Shown here: piece by piece, positions 17,732-26,740 of the stretch | Layout: each line of letters starts with the position of its first letter | Position numbering within the stretch: the stretch's first letter is position 1 | Source of the DNA: Oceanicola sp. D3 | GTDB lineage: Bacteria; Pseudomonadota; Alphaproteobacteria; Rhodobacterales; Rhodobacteraceae | Reading direction: 5' to 3' | Length of the DNA stretch: 64,000 bases | NCBI RefSeq assembly: GCF_006351965.1 | Contig: NZ_CP040932.1 | Coordinates: 3,720,001-3,784,000, forward strand | Made by a program: the position numbers and the translations under genes | The notes under the pieces: generated by a model | Database searches by the model: none | What the model was told of the DNA's origin: nothing | Seen by the model: the letters and a program-made list of their open reading frames with translations, nothing else

Positions 17732-18198
17732 GCGGCCTCGTCCTCAAGCTCAGCCCCAAGGAGCGGGTGCTCATAAACGGCGCGGTGATCGAAAACGGAG
17801 ATCGCCGCTCGCGGCTCTCCATCGTCACCCCCGGAGCCCACATCCTTCGGCTGCGCGATGCCATCCACCCCGAAGAGGCCAAGACACCCGTCAAACGGGT
17901 GGCCTATATCGCCCAGCTTGTCCTCTCGGGTGACACATCGCCAGCTGATGCCGATATCCAGCTCATGCGCGGGATCGAACAGCTTAGCCAGGTGTTCACC
18001 GACCATGACAGCCGCGCTCAGCTCGACGCCGCCACAATGGCAGTGCGCGACGGGCAGCATTATCAGGCGCTCAAGGCGCTGCGCACACTGATACCGCGCG
18101 AAGACCGGCTGATTGCAGCGCAGACAGGCCAGCAGGAGCCAAGGCCGCAACAGCTGCCCATGTCGCCCTCCATGCCGCCAGATGTGAAGCCCTCCTGA
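17728..18198 (+). CDS. flbT: Flagellar biosynthesis repressor FlbT
   Basis: Post-transcriptional regulator that in Caulobacter binds the flagellin mRNA leader and promotes its decay until the hook is complete. 156 residues with the family N-terminus (LKLSPKERVLINGAVIENGDR) and a helical C-terminal half (YHALKALR-type YQALKALRTLIPRE). Coupled by ATGA to flaF and by TGATG to the DUF1217 gene. Confidence 0.92.
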   Translation: MSGLVLKLSPKERVLINGAVIENGDRRSRLSIVTPGAHILRLRDAIHPEEAKTPVKRVAYIAQLVLSGDTSPADADIQLMRGIEQLSQVFTDHDSRAQLDAATMAVRDGQHYQALKALRTLIPREDRLIAAQTGQQEPRPQQLPMSPSMPPDVKPS

Positions 18199-19355
18199 TG
18201 TTCACGCCCATCGTCCCCACCGGCGGCCTTCTGGGCTGGCAGTTTTTGCAACGCACGCAAGAGAGCCAGCAGCAAACGCTCGCAAACTCGGCCAGCGTGC
18301 AGAGTGACATGGAAGTCTTCGAAGAGCGGATCGCCAACGTGGAAACGGCAGAAGATCTGGTGAATGACTTCCGCCTGCTCCGCGTCGCCCTCGGGGCTTT
18401 TGGCCTGTCGGATGATATCGGCAACAAATACTTCATCCAGAAGGTGCTGGAAGAGGGCACATCAGACCCTGCGGCTCTGGCCAACCGCCTCTCCGACACC
18501 CGCTACCTGAATCTCGCCGAGGCCTTCGGCTTTGGCGCTTATGGAACGCCCAACAACGGCTTCGCCGCCGTCGAGGCCCAGATCCGCGCAGGCACCGATA
18601 CTCTGCCACCCAACCAACGGCAGGAGGCTGGCGATCAGGCCATGCAGCTTGTCGACCGGCTCAAAGCCCTCTCCGACGAGATGAGCCGCGCCCCCGGCTC
18701 CGATGGGGTGGCCGCGCTGCGCGACGAGGTCGATGCGCTTTGGCCGGAGGTCATGGGCAACCGCAGGATGCGCGAAGCGATGCTCTCTGCCTTCAACGTG
18801 GCCGAGGGGTTTGACGCGCTCGATCAAGGTGTTCAGGTCGAAGTGATGCGCCAGCAGGTCTTCGGCCTCTTCGAAGACAGGCCAACCGAGCAGCTCACTG
18901 GCTTTATCGACCGGATCAAGCAAAACTATACCTCGCGGCAGTTTGAGGTGGCAGTTGGCGAGCAGGCCTCCGAGCTGCGCATCGCCCTCAATCTTGAGCG
19001 CGAACTGCCCGCCATCGCCGCCGATCCGGACGACAGCAATGATACCAGCTGGCTCAAGATCATGGGCAGTGCCGCTCTCCGCGAGGTGTTCGACAAGGCC
19101 TTTGGCCTGCCCGCAGCCTTCGCCGCCCTCGATCTTGATCGCCAGCTGGAAACCTACAAGGCCCGCGCCACTTCGCTCTTCGGGTCCGACGAGGTTTCCC
19201 AATTCGCCGATCCGGAACAGCGGGAAAATCTGATCCGCCGCTACCTCGTGCAAACCGAGCTGAGCGGCGAGGCCTCTGGCGCAACCTCCACCAATGCGGC
19301 GCTCACCATCCTCAGCGGCGTCAATAGCAACAACCTGTTCAGCCTGCTGACCTGA
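18198..19355 (+). CDS. DUF1217 flagellar-associated protein
   Basis: 385 residues with the DUF1217 repeat-like pattern: DIGNKYFIQKVLEEGTSD followed by ANRLSDTRYLNLAEAFGFG, repeated more weakly at residues about 205-240 and 290-350. DUF1217 proteins are found in flagellar clusters of alphaproteobacteria; their function is not established. The N-terminus (GGLLGWQFLQRT) is the usual family start. Co-transcribed with flbT through a one-base overlap. Confidence 0.85.
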   Translation: MFTPIVPTGGLLGWQFLQRTQESQQQTLANSASVQSDMEVFEERIANVETAEDLVNDFRLLRVALGAFGLSDDIGNKYFIQKVLEEGTSDPAALANRLSDTRYLNLAEAFGFGAYGTPNNGFAAVEAQIRAGTDTLPPNQRQEAGDQAMQLVDRLKALSDEMSRAPGSDGVAALRDEVDALWPEVMGNRRMREAMLSAFNVAEGFDALDQGVQVEVMRQQVFGLFEDRPTEQLTGFIDRIKQNYTSRQFEVAVGEQASELRIALNLERELPAIAADPDDSNDTSWLKIMGSAALREVFDKAFGLPAAFAALDLDRQLETYKARATSLFGSDEVSQFADPEQRENLIRRYLVQTELSGEASGATSTNAALTILSGVNSNNLFSLLT

Positions 19356-19372
19356 CAGCCCTCGCCCGGGGA

Positions 19373-20371
19373 TCAGCCCCCAAGCGCTGCTATCCTCTGG
19401 CTATAAGCCGCCCGCAGGCAGGGCACGCTGGCCCCGCAGCCGTTGCGCTGTGCCAGCCAATCCCTCTGCCCGGCATCAAGTTGCCGTTTCCCGGCAGCGC
19501 TCATGCGCCCGCGACGGCTGTAAAATAGCGAGGCCATACGCTTGTCGAGATCGGCCAGTTCGACGCTGCCGCAAATGGCATATTCGGTTGGCGTGCCTGC
19601 CCGGTCGCAATTGAAGCTCGGGTCAGGGTCGCGCCTAGTGATCCGCGGGGCCGGGTCGGGAGCGGGCGCCGGGTCTGGTTCGGCGGCCACACGTGGCTCC
19701 GTCACAGGCACCCGCGGCGTGGCCTCAAGCCGGGGCGCGGGCGGTTCTGCCAAGCCGGGCAAGGCGGCGTATCCCTCAAGCTCTGGCCCGAAGGTGGAAA
19801 AGGTTTCAATCCCGCTGTCGCGCAACTCATCGGGCGGAAACCAGTAAATCCGGTCGCTCGGCGTTTCCAGCATCCGCACCATGAACAGGCTCGGCACGTC
19901 GTATTCCTTGAGGTAGTCGAAGATTTGCGCCGCAACTGATTGCGCATCGGCCTCCGCCGCCGGCCCCGTCACCGCGCCGCCCGAGGTAAACTGGTGAACC
20001 CCCAGCCGCCCATAGGCCCGCCGCGCCTTGCCCGCCACAAAGAGAAAGGAGCAGGCCGAAGCGCAATCGGCCTCGGGCGGGATCACCGTCGAAAGCGCCC
20101 GGTCAAAGACAATCGCCGAAAGCTCCAGCCCCTGATGCACATCCCCACCCGGCGAGATCAAAAACAGGGTGTCCACCTCGCCGTGCTCGCGCAGCGCCTT
20201 GCGCAAATCGAAGGTCGCGCCGCGTTTGATCTGGCCATTGAGCACCAGCACATTCGGCAGCGCGGGCGCGTGGCGAAACGCGCCGTAGGTCTTGATCTCT
20301 TGAGCCACACCGGGGGCCGCGAGGGCCAAGAGCCCGGCGACGATGCCAGCAAAGGTCAAAACCCGGCGCAT
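19373..20371 (-). CDS. Periplasmic ClpP-like protein fused to an LprI-like domain
   Basis: 332 residues. A signal peptide (about residues 1-23, ending GVAQ) is followed by a ClpP/crotonase-like domain: LISPGGDVHQGLELS, then CASACSFLFVAG with the expected nucleophile-position Ser after Ala, then a RLGVHQF segment carrying the His. This fits the periplasmic COG3904-type family. After a Pro-rich linker (about 205-245) comes a cysteine-rich C-terminal domain (FNCDRAGTPTEYAICGS, LDKRMASLFY, QRDWLAQRNGCG) of the LprI/DUF1311 lysozyme-inhibitor type. Function is unknown; both domains are recognised from motifs. Confidence 0.75.
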   Translation of the reverse strand: MRRVLTFAGIVAGLLALAAPGVAQEIKTYGAFRHAPALPNVLVLNGQIKRGATFDLRKALREHGEVDTLFLISPGGDVHQGLELSAIVFDRALSTVIPPEADCASACSFLFVAGKARRAYGRLGVHQFTSGGAVTGPAAEADAQSVAAQIFDYLKEYDVPSLFMVRMLETPSDRIYWFPPDELRDSGIETFSTFGPELEGYAALPGLAEPPAPRLEATPRVPVTEPRVAAEPDPAPAPDPAPRITRRDPDPSFNCDRAGTPTEYAICGSVELADLDKRMASLFYSRRGRMSAAGKRQLDAGQRDWLAQRNGCGASVPCLRAAYSQRIAALGG

Positions 20372-20385
20372 CTCTTCTTCCCTCC

Positions 20386-20628
20386 TCAGCCCTGCGGAGC
20401 GCGCCGCAGCTGATACACCCCTTCAGGCAGGTCCAGTGCCGCCGCAAGATCGCGGAGCTGGCTCAACGACAGGGTGATTTTCTGCACCTCGTCCTGCCGC
20501 GGATCGAGTTGCTCGATGGTCACGCAATCCTCGAAGGCCTGAATGGTCACATCTTCCTGCAAATGTGGGCCCGGCTCATCGACCAGCGTTATCACCGTCG
20601 CGTCAAAATCGTGTTCGATGGTAAACAT
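20386..20628 (-). CDS. Small conserved-looking protein of unknown function
   Basis: 80 residues, acidic, with alternating beta-like stretches (FTIEHDFDATVITLVDE, VTIQAFEDCVTIEQLD) and a C-terminal helix (LSLSQLRDLAAALDLPEGVY). I do not recognise a family. It lies 14 bases upstream of the ClpP-like gene on the same strand and is probably co-transcribed with it. Codon use is like its neighbours, so I take it as real. Confidence 0.65.
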   Translation of the reverse strand: MFTIEHDFDATVITLVDEPGPHLQEDVTIQAFEDCVTIEQLDPRQDEVQKITLSLSQLRDLAAALDLPEGVYQLRRAPQG

Positions 20629-20769
20629 GCCCCCAGCCTAGCCCGCCGCCCTGCCCCTGTCAGCCGCGAAACGCGCAGGCACCCTCTCTGGGCATCAAGG
20701 GGCTACAGCGCAGTGCAACGGCCTGCTATTCTGCCCGGCGAAAGAGCAGTCAGGCAGAGACAGAGGCCC

Positions 20770-21483
20770 ATGATTAAACATCTATGCGCAATTGTGGCGC
20801 TGGCATCCCTCACCGCATGCGTCGAGGTGCCCTCCGAGCCACAGCAGCCCCCAAGCCAGCCCACACCCACCGCCGCGCCCGCCAGCGTCGACGCCAACCG
20901 CGCGGCGCGCAACTTCGTGACCGTCGTCAAACGGGTGGAGCCGGTGGCCGAGCGCGAATGCCGCGCCCGCCTGCCCCGCGCCAACTGCGATTTCCTCATC
21001 ATCGTCGATGATCGGCGCGGCCAGCCCGCCAACGCCTACCAAACAGAAGATCGCTCGGGCCGCCCGGTGATCGCCTTCACGCTGGCGCTGATTGCCGATG
21101 CCCGCAATCAGGATGAGCTGGCCTTTATCCTCGGCCACGAGGCCGCGCATCACATCAAGGAGCACATCCCTCGCACCCGCGAAAGCGCCACCTTCGGGGC
21201 GCTTGTGCTTGGCACGCTGGTCGGCGTGGGCGGCGGCGGCGATGCTGCGGTGGAGGCGGCCACGCGAGTTGGTGCAGGCATCGGCGCGCGGCGGTTCTCC
21301 AAGGAATTCGAGCTGGAGGCCGATGCGCTCGGCACGATCATCGCCAAGAAAGCAGGCTTCAACCCGGTGCGCGGCGCGCAGTATTTCACCCGCATCCCAG
21401 ATCCGGGCGATGTGTTTCTGGGCAGCCACCCGCCCAACGCCTCGCGGATCGAAACCGTGCGCCGGACCGCCGCCAACATGTAG
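20770..21483 (+). CDS. M48-family metallopeptidase lipoprotein
   Basis: 237-residue zinc peptidase anchored as a lipoprotein: signal peptide with lipobox LTAC (Cys at residue 17), a Pro-rich linker, then the catalytic HEAAH motif and the downstream zinc ligand in ELEADALG. It lacks the multiple membrane spans of HtpX and resembles short periplasmic M48 proteins such as LoiP/YcaL, which act on outer-membrane proteins. A Gly-rich loop (GVGGGGDA) follows the active-site helix. Confidence 0.88.
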   Translation: MIKHLCAIVALASLTACVEVPSEPQQPPSQPTPTAAPASVDANRAARNFVTVVKRVEPVAERECRARLPRANCDFLIIVDDRRGQPANAYQTEDRSGRPVIAFTLALIADARNQDELAFILGHEAAHHIKEHIPRTRESATFGALVLGTLVGVGGGGDAAVEAATRVGAGIGARRFSKEFELEADALGTIIAKKAGFNPVRGAQYFTRIPDPGDVFLGSHPPNASRIETVRRTAANM

Positions 21484-21596
21484 CGCCCCCGCGCCACCAC
21501 CTGCCCCATTTGCAGCCCTATGCTGCGGCAGGCTTCAAAAACCGCGCCTCCGCCGCTATCTGAAAGCAGGGGCGAGAGGTCGGACGAGGGCAGCGG

Positions 21597-21959
21597 ATGT
21601 TCAAGCAACAAGTGAAGCGGATCTGGCTCCGCACCAAATGGTCGTGGGAGGGCTTCGCCCACGTCTGGAGCACCGAGCATTCCCTCAAGCAGTGGATCGT
21701 CGCCTACCTCGCCTCGGCGCTGATGGCTCTGATCCTGCCAATCTCGGCCGGGGAGAAGGCCCTGCTGCTGATGGGCGGCATCCTCGTCTTTGCCTTTGAG
21801 TGCCTCAACACGGCCATCGAGCGCACCGTTGATCACATCTCTATGGAGCGTCACCCGCTGGCCAAACAGGCCAAAGACACCGCCTCCGCCGCGGTCGCCC
21901 TCGCGGCCATTGCCGTGGGGCTGGCCTGGCTGGTGATTCTGCTCGGGCTTGCTTTTTAA
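21597..21959 (+). CDS. dgkA: Diacylglycerol kinase
   Basis: Small integral-membrane kinase that phosphorylates diacylglycerol, recycling it to phosphatidic acid. 120 residues with three membrane segments; the active-site region FECLNTAIERTVDH and the AKDTASAAV motif are both present. The N-terminal amphipathic stretch (WLRTKWSWEGFAHVW) is typical. Confidence 0.92.
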   Translation: MFKQQVKRIWLRTKWSWEGFAHVWSTEHSLKQWIVAYLASALMALILPISAGEKALLLMGGILVFAFECLNTAIERTVDHISMERHPLAKQAKDTASAAVALAAIAVGLAWLVILLGLAF

Positions 21960-22015
21960 AGCCCGTCGCGGGCAAGCTTGGAGGCATTAAGCCCCAAGCC
22001 CTCAGGAAAAAGCCC

Positions 22016-22357
22016 ATGTTCACACGCTCCACCGCTTTCGCCGCCGCCAGCCTCCTCTGCCTCGCCCTGCCCGCCGTCGCTGAAGGCCTCTCGGGCCGCT
22101 ACGCCGTGGCCGGGATGAACCCCGATGGCAGCAAGTACACCGGCACTGTCGATCTGGTCGAAAATGGCGGCGCCGTCAGCATGACCTGGCAGGTGGCGGG
22201 CAGCAATTACGCCGGTGCAGGCCCGGTGGACGGCAAGGTCATCACCATCCGCTGGGGCGATCCCGAGCCGGTGTATTACGTCATCACCCCAACGGGCGAA
22301 CTCCACGGCACATGGGCCGGCGGCACCGCGCTGGAAAAACTCACGCCCCTGCCCTGA
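22016..22357 (+). CDS. Exported protein of unknown function
   Basis: 113 residues with a clear signal peptide (hydrophobic to about residue 20, cleavage after AVAE or just before it) and a small beta-rich domain (GRYAVAGMNPDGSKYTGTVDLVENGGAVSMTW is split here into GRYAVAGMNPDG and GTVDLVENGG). The Gly- and Trp-containing strands resemble a small beta-barrel/fibronectin-binding-like fold, but I do not assign a family. It stands alone, 56 bases after dgkA. Confidence 0.7.
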   Translation: MFTRSTAFAAASLLCLALPAVAEGLSGRYAVAGMNPDGSKYTGTVDLVENGGAVSMTWQVAGSNYAGAGPVDGKVITIRWGDPEPVYYVITPTGELHGTWAGGTALEKLTPLP

Positions 22358-22440
22358 TACCCCGGTTTGACCTGAGTCAAAGACGGTCGCCGCCCGTTTT
22401 GCAAAACCTGTCCTGCGAACCGGAACAAGGACAGGCCGCG

Positions 22441-22785
22441 ATGAAACCGCTCGGAGACGAACGCACGCACTACCTGCTGGCCATGGGCATGGCCAAGGCC
22501 ACCCGCACCGATCTGGCGCAGGCGATGGAAGAGGGTGCGCTCGACAGCGAGGCATGGTCCGCAATGGTCACCCGCTGCCGAGGCTGCGGCTGGGCCGAGC
22601 GCTGCGGCGAATGGCTCGATACCGCGATCGAAGAGGGCGCAAACTGCCCACCCAGCTGCGTTAACCAGCGCCGCTTTGAAGAATTGCGCGCCAGATCCGA
22701 GCAAGCCCGCCGGGAGTCCGATCGGGCCGTCGACCGGGCCAGCCAGGCTATCGCTCGCGTGGAGGCATTGCGCCAGAGCCATTGA
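22441..22785 (+). CDS. DUF6455 cysteine-containing protein
   Basis: 114 residues. The centre carries CRGCGWAERC and, 25 residues on, CPPSC, the paired cysteine motifs of DUF6455, a family common in Rhodobacteraceae with no known function; a metal or cluster site is plausible. The C-terminal 35 residues are a charged helix (RFEELRARSEQARRESDR). The start is chosen at MKPLGDER, with AAGGA upstream; the frame is open further up without features. A possible structured RNA and terminator follow. Confidence 0.75.
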   Translation: MKPLGDERTHYLLAMGMAKATRTDLAQAMEEGALDSEAWSAMVTRCRGCGWAERCGEWLDTAIEEGANCPPSCVNQRRFEELRARSEQARRESDRAVDRASQAIARVEALRQSH

Positions 22786-22801
22786 GCCCGCTTACAGAGA
22801 C

Positions 22802-22849
22802 ATGCCGGCAGGGAGAGAGGAGTGGGTGAGGGGCCCGCTCCGCCGGCAT
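22802..22849 (+). ncRNA. Possible structured RNA upstream of alaE
   Basis: Perfect 8-bp inverted repeat (ATGCCGGC / GCCGGCAT) enclosing 32 purine-rich bases (GGGAGAGAGGAGTGGG), directly followed by a strong terminator. This could be a small RNA, a 3' element of the DUF6455 transcript or an alaE leader. No promoter was identified. Confidence 0.3.
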
Positions 22850-22852
22850 CAC

Positions 22853-22889
22853 AAGGGGTCGGTGACTGGGGAGCCACCGACCCCTTTTC
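22853..22889 (+). terminator. Rho-independent terminator before alaE
   Basis: Perfect 12-bp stem (AAGGGGTCGGTG / CACCGACCCCTT), 10-base loop, then TTTT counting the last stem bases. It ends the transcript of the DUF6455 gene; alaE begins about 70 bases further on. Confidence 0.85.
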
Positions 22890-22957
22890 ATGTTCAAGGC
22901 CAAGGCAGTCGGCACTCCACGCTTGGCAGCACCCAATGCAGCGGATAGAGCCGTGCC

Positions 22958-23365
22958 ATGCGCCTGTTTTTGGTAGATACCCTGACGGCAGTGCTCTTTT
23001 TCACCACCGTCGCCGCCCTCTCCGAGCTGCTGATCGCCGGGATGGAGCCCTCCGCCGTGCTGTTCACCCGCCTCGTGATGATCCCGGTGATGGTGGCCAC
23101 GGGCCGCCCCTATGGCTGGTGGCGCGACATGCTCTTCCGCCGCTTCGCGCCCCGCCGCGCGCGCGCCCGCACCGCGCTCGACATCACCGCCTTCATCAGC
23201 TTTCAGGCCCCGGTCTACGCCCTCACCCTGCTCGCCGCGGGGGCCACACTGGCCCAAACCACCGCCGCCGTCGGCTCCGCCCTCGTGCTGATGGTGCTGC
23301 TCAGCCGCCCCTACGGACTGCTTCTGGACTGGTCGCGCCGGATGGCCGGGGTCACGCCCGCCTAG
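22958..23365 (+). CDS. alaE: L-alanine exporter AlaE family protein
   Basis: 135-residue inner-membrane protein with four membrane segments. It matches AlaE in its N-terminal [15 protein letters not shown], the [17 protein letters not shown] loop, [13 protein letters not shown] and the closing [13 protein letters not shown]. AlaE exports L-alanine by proton antiport. Its TAG stop shares CTAG with the rimO stop on the other strand (convergent four-base overlap). Confidence 0.88.
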   Translation: MRLFLVDTLTAVLFFTTVAALSELLIAGMEPSAVLFTRLVMIPVMVATGRPYGWWRDMLFRRFAPRRARARTALDITAFISFQAPVYALTLLAAGATLAQTTAAVGSALVLMVLLSRPYGLLLDWSRRMAGVTPA

Positions 23366-24738
23366 TCTACCCGCTGTCCCCAAAGGTCGTATTCGCTGGC
23401 CTCGTCCACCTCGACCGTTACGATATCGCCTGGCGCCAGCCCCTCGGTGCCCTCGTCGATAAACAGGTTCCCGTCGATCTCCGGCGCATCGGCCTTGGTC
23501 CGGCAAGTGGCCACGCCGTCGGCGTCGATCTCGTCCACGATCACATCCATCCGCTGGCCGACCTTCGCTGCCAGCTTAGCCTCGCTGATCGCTTGCGCCT
23601 TCTCCATGAACCGCGCCCAGCGCTCTTCCTTCACCTCGGCGGGCACATGGTCGGGCAGGTCGTTCGACCGCGCCCCGGCGACATTCTCGTATTGAAAACA
23701 GCCAACACGATCCAGCTGCGCCTCATCCAGCCAATCCAGCAAGTGAGCAAACTCTTCCTCGGTCTCACCCGGGTAGCCCACAATGAAGGTGCTGCGCAGG
23801 GTGATATCGGGGCAAATGCTCCGCCACTCCGCGATCCGCTCCAGCGTCTTCTCGCCATGCGCCGGCCGGGCCATGCGCTTCAGCGTCTCGGGGTGGGAGT
23901 GCTGGAAGGGGATATCAAGGTAGGGCAGCACCAGCCCGTCCGCCATCAGCGGAATGACCTGCCGCACATGCGGATAGGGGTAAACGTAATGCAGCCGCAC
24001 CCAAGCGCCGAGGCTGCCGAGATCGCGCGCCAGATCGGTGATATGCGCCCGGTGCCCCCGCTCTTCGGAATGCTTGATGTCCACGCCATAGGCCGAGGTG
24101 TCTTGGCTGATGACCAGCAACTCGCGCACCCCCGCCTCCACCAGCCGCTCCGCCTCGCGCACCACCGCATGGGCCGGACGGCTCACAAGCCGGCCGCGCA
24201 TATCCGGAATGATGCAGAACTTGCACTTGTGGTTACAGCCCTCCGAAATCTTCAGATAGCTGTAGTGGCGTGGCGTCAGGCTCACGCCCGAGGCTGGCAG
24301 CAAATCCACAAACGGGTCGGGCGCGGGGGGCACCGCCGAATGCACCGCATCCAGCACCTGCTCGTATTGGTGCGGCCCGGTTACCGCCAGCACCTTCGGA
24401 TGCGCCCCGGTGATGTATTCCGGCTCCGCCCCAAGGCAGCCCGTCACGATCACCCGCCCATTGGCCGCCATCGCCTCACCAATCGCATCGAGGCTCTCGG
24501 CCTTGGCCGAGTCGAGAAAGCCGCAAGTGTTTACAATCACCGCATCGGCCCCGGAATAGTCGGGCGAAATCCCGTAGCCCTCAGCCCGCAGTCGCGTCAA
24601 AATCCGCTCGCTGTCCACCAGCGCCTTCGGGCATCCCAGCGAGACCATGCCAATGCGCGGCTGCCCCTCACAGGGCGCCTCACCGAATTTCGGGCGTGGG
24701 GCAAGGTCGGGGCGCAGGTCGGGCGGATTGCTGGACAT
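23362..24738 (-). CDS. rimO: Ribosomal protein S12 methylthiotransferase RimO
   Basis: Radical-SAM enzyme that adds a methylthio group to the conserved Asp of S12. 458 residues: the N-terminal 4Fe-4S domain ([22 protein letters not shown]), the radical-SAM motif CNHKCKFC, then a C-terminal TRAM domain ([16 protein letters not shown]...). The SLGCPK-VDSE signature separates RimO from MiaB. The GNAT gene lies 8 bases upstream on the same strand and may share the transcript. Confidence 0.95.
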   Translation of the reverse strand: MSSNPPDLRPDLAPRPKFGEAPCEGQPRIGMVSLGCPKALVDSERILTRLRAEGYGISPDYSGADAVIVNTCGFLDSAKAESLDAIGEAMAANGRVIVTGCLGAEPEYITGAHPKVLAVTGPHQYEQVLDAVHSAVPPAPDPFVDLLPASGVSLTPRHYSYLKISEGCNHKCKFCIIPDMRGRLVSRPAHAVVREAERLVEAGVRELLVISQDTSAYGVDIKHSEERGHRAHITDLARDLGSLGAWVRLHYVYPYPHVRQVIPLMADGLVLPYLDIPFQHSHPETLKRMARPAHGEKTLERIAEWRSICPDITLRSTFIVGYPGETEEEFAHLLDWLDEAQLDRVGCFQYENVAGARSNDLPDHVPAEVKEERWARFMEKAQAISEAKLAAKVGQRMDVIVDEIDADGVATCRTKADAPEIDGNLFIDEGTEGLAPGDIVTVEVDEASEYDLWGQRVD

Positions 24739-24746
24739 GGAGCGCG

Positions 24747-25244
24747 CTATACAGGCGCTTGCCCCTTGGCGGAAGGGGGCACGACGCGGCGAAAGGTGAT
24801 CGAGGTCGGCCTGTCATAGCCCTCATGGGCCGTGCGGGCGACCTCCTTAAAGCCCAGCGCCGCAAAGGTGGCGTGGTTTTCCACCAGTTCCACCCGGCTC
24901 TGCAATTCCAGCGCCTCAAAGCCGCCGTCCCGCGCCATCTCCTCGGCCAGCGCCACCATCTGCCGCAACAACCCGCGCCCGCGCAGCTGCTCGGTCACCG
25001 CCAGCTTGCCAAGATAAAGCACCGGGCGACGCGGCGAGGCAAAGCCGCAGGCCACCACGCGGGCGCCGTAGCGCACCAGCATCAGCACCTCCCGCTCCGC
25101 CTTTTCCGCCAGCCCCTCCGGGGTAACCGCAGCAAGCGAGGAAGGCGGGTCAATCCGCCCCTCCATGAAGGCAAAACTCTCCACCAGCAGCCGGTGCACC
25201 CCAGCCCAATCGGCAAAATCCTGCCCAGCCACCTCGGCCCGCAT
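24747..25244 (-). CDS. GNAT-family N-acetyltransferase
   Basis: About 165 residues with the acetyl-CoA-binding loop in [15 protein letters not shown] and the late motif [10 protein letters not shown] characteristic of the GNAT fold. Substrate unknown. I start at the ATG preceded, 12 bases away, by GGAGG; an in-frame ATG at 25304 would add 20 basic residues that do not look like part of the fold. Upstream of rimO with an 8-base gap. Confidence 0.82.
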   Translation of the reverse strand: MRAEVAGQDFADWAGVHRLLVESFAFMEGRIDPPSSLAAVTPEGLAEKAEREVLMLVRYGARVVACGFASPRRPVLYLGKLAVTEQLRGRGLLRQMVALAEEMARDGGFEALELQSRVELVENHATFAALGFKEVARTAHEGYDRPTSITFRRVVPPSAKGQAPV

Positions 25245-25366
25245 CTTCAAATCGCGCCTCCGCATCCCCATATTATTACTGCGCAGCGGAAATTCAGGCC
25301 GCACTTGCGCTTAAAGTCATAGCAATCGCCCCGCCTCGGGCGAACCCAATTGAGAGAGATGTTAAA

Positions 25367-25924
25367 ATGTCTTTGATACAAGACGTCGATCGCGCGATCT
25401 CGACAGCTGCCATGCAGCACCTCCGCTTCACCGTAGCCGGTCGCAACGTGACCCCCGCAATCTATCAGCCCGTCCGCGACAAGATCGCCGATAACACAAT
25501 CACCGCACGGCGGGCCGGCCCGGCTGGCGTTTGCGGCGTTTACCGCTTCGGGCCCAACAGGTTCGATCTCGGCTTCACCGCCGTGGATGGAGACCCGTTC
25601 AGGGCCGCGCTGGTGGTGCATGAATCCACCCATGCCGCCTTCGACTACATCGCCCAGCCAATGCCGGTGAAGGTCTCCGAGGCGCTCGCCTACATTGCTC
25701 AGGCGCTCTACTTTTATCACTCCAATCGGCAGGCCATCGAAGAGTCAGACGAGCTGACCCTCTCCGAGCCGCTCAACACCGCCTACGCCGTCTCAGAACC
25801 CGCCCGCAGCGAGGCGCACACCTTCACCGATGAAGAGTTGGCCCCGCTCTACGCGGCGATTGATGCCGACTCGCACTACCACGGGCGCGGCGACGACGAT
25901 GAAGGGATAGACGGGATCGAATGA
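25367..25924 (+). CDS. Unknown protein with an HExxH-type motif
   Basis: 185 residues. An HESTH sequence lies at about residues 86-90 in a helix (ALVVHESTHAAFDY), and 15-20 residues later a second helix carries SEALAYIAQALY with a Glu, the spacing of gluzincin-type zinc sites. The N-terminal region (AAMQHLRFTVAGRN) and the acidic C-terminal tail (RGDDDEGIDGIE) are featureless. No signal peptide, so it should be cytoplasmic. I do not recognise the family; a zinc peptidase fold is inference from the motif. Confidence 0.65.
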   Translation: MSLIQDVDRAISTAAMQHLRFTVAGRNVTPAIYQPVRDKIADNTITARRAGPAGVCGVYRFGPNRFDLGFTAVDGDPFRAALVVHESTHAAFDYIAQPMPVKVSEALAYIAQALYFYHSNRQAIEESDELTLSEPLNTAYAVSEPARSEAHTFTDEELAPLYAAIDADSHYHGRGDDDEGIDGIE

Positions 25925-25936
25925 TCCTGTCTCAGC

Positions 25937-25971
25937 GCGCGGGCCGCCCGTCCTCCCCCAGCGGCCCGCGC
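25937..25971. terminator. Convergent terminator hairpin
   Basis: Perfect 11-bp stem (GCGCGGGCCGC / GCGGCCCGCGC), 13-base loop, between two converging genes. No clear U-run on either side, so efficiency is uncertain. Confidence 0.55.
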
Positions 25972-25978
25972 CTATAGC

Positions 25979-26740
25979 TCACGGTTTGATGCGCCAGCCG
26001 GTCTTGAAGATCGCATAGATCGCCAAGAGGCAGACCACAAAGAAGCCCGCCACTGCCACCAGCGAAATGCCCACCGGCACATCGGAGATGCCGAAGAAGC
26101 TCCAGCGGAAGCCGCTGACGAGGTAGAGCACCGGGTTGAAGTGGCTCACCGTCGCCCAGGCCGGCGGCAGCATCGAGATCGAGTAGAACGACCCACCAAG
26201 AAACACGAGCGGCGTGACCACCAGCAGCGGGATAAGCTGCAACTGCTCGAAGTTCTTCGCCCAGATCCCGATGATGAAGCCCAGCAGCGCAAAGCTCACC
26301 GCCGTCATCACCAGAAAGGCCAGCATCCACACCGGATGCAGAATGTTCAGCTCCACGAAGAAGCTCGCCGTGATCATGATGATGCCCGCGATAAACAACG
26401 CCTTGGTCGCCGCCGCCCCCACATAGCCCATGACCACCTCGATAAAGCTCATCGGCGCGCTCAGAAGCTCAAAGATCGTGCCAATGAACTTCGGAAAGTA
26501 GATTCCAAAGCTCGCGTTGCTGATCGACTGTTGCAGCAGCGTTAGCATCACCAGCCCCGGCACGATGAAGGCGCCGTAGCTCACCCCCTCCACGCTCTCG
26601 ATCCGCCCGCCAATGGCCGAGCCGAAGACCACGAAGTAAAGCACCGTCGAAAGCACCGGCGACACGATGCTTTGGGTCACGGTCCTGAAGAACCGCGTCA
26701 TTTCAAATCGGTAGATCGCCGCAATCGCCCGCCAGTTCAT
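25979..26740 (-). CDS. ABC-2 type transporter permease
   Basis: 253 residues with six membrane segments in the ABC-2 (YadH/NodJ-like) arrangement; the family pattern is seen in [23 protein letters not shown] and in the final LYLVSGFRW region. It forms an exporter with the ATPase just upstream (ATGA overlap). The substrate of this family is often a polysaccharide, lipid or drug; here it is unknown. Confidence 0.9.
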   Translation of the reverse strand: MNWRAIAAIYRFEMTRFFRTVTQSIVSPVLSTVLYFVVFGSAIGGRIESVEGVSYGAFIVPGLVMLTLLQQSISNASFGIYFPKFIGTIFELLSAPMSFIEVVMGYVGAAATKALFIAGIIMITASFFVELNILHPVWMLAFLVMTAVSFALLGFIIGIWAKNFEQLQLIPLLVVTPLVFLGGSFYSISMLPPAWATVSHFNPVLYLVSGFRWSFFGISDVPVGISLVAVAGFFVVCLLAIYAIFKTGWRIKP

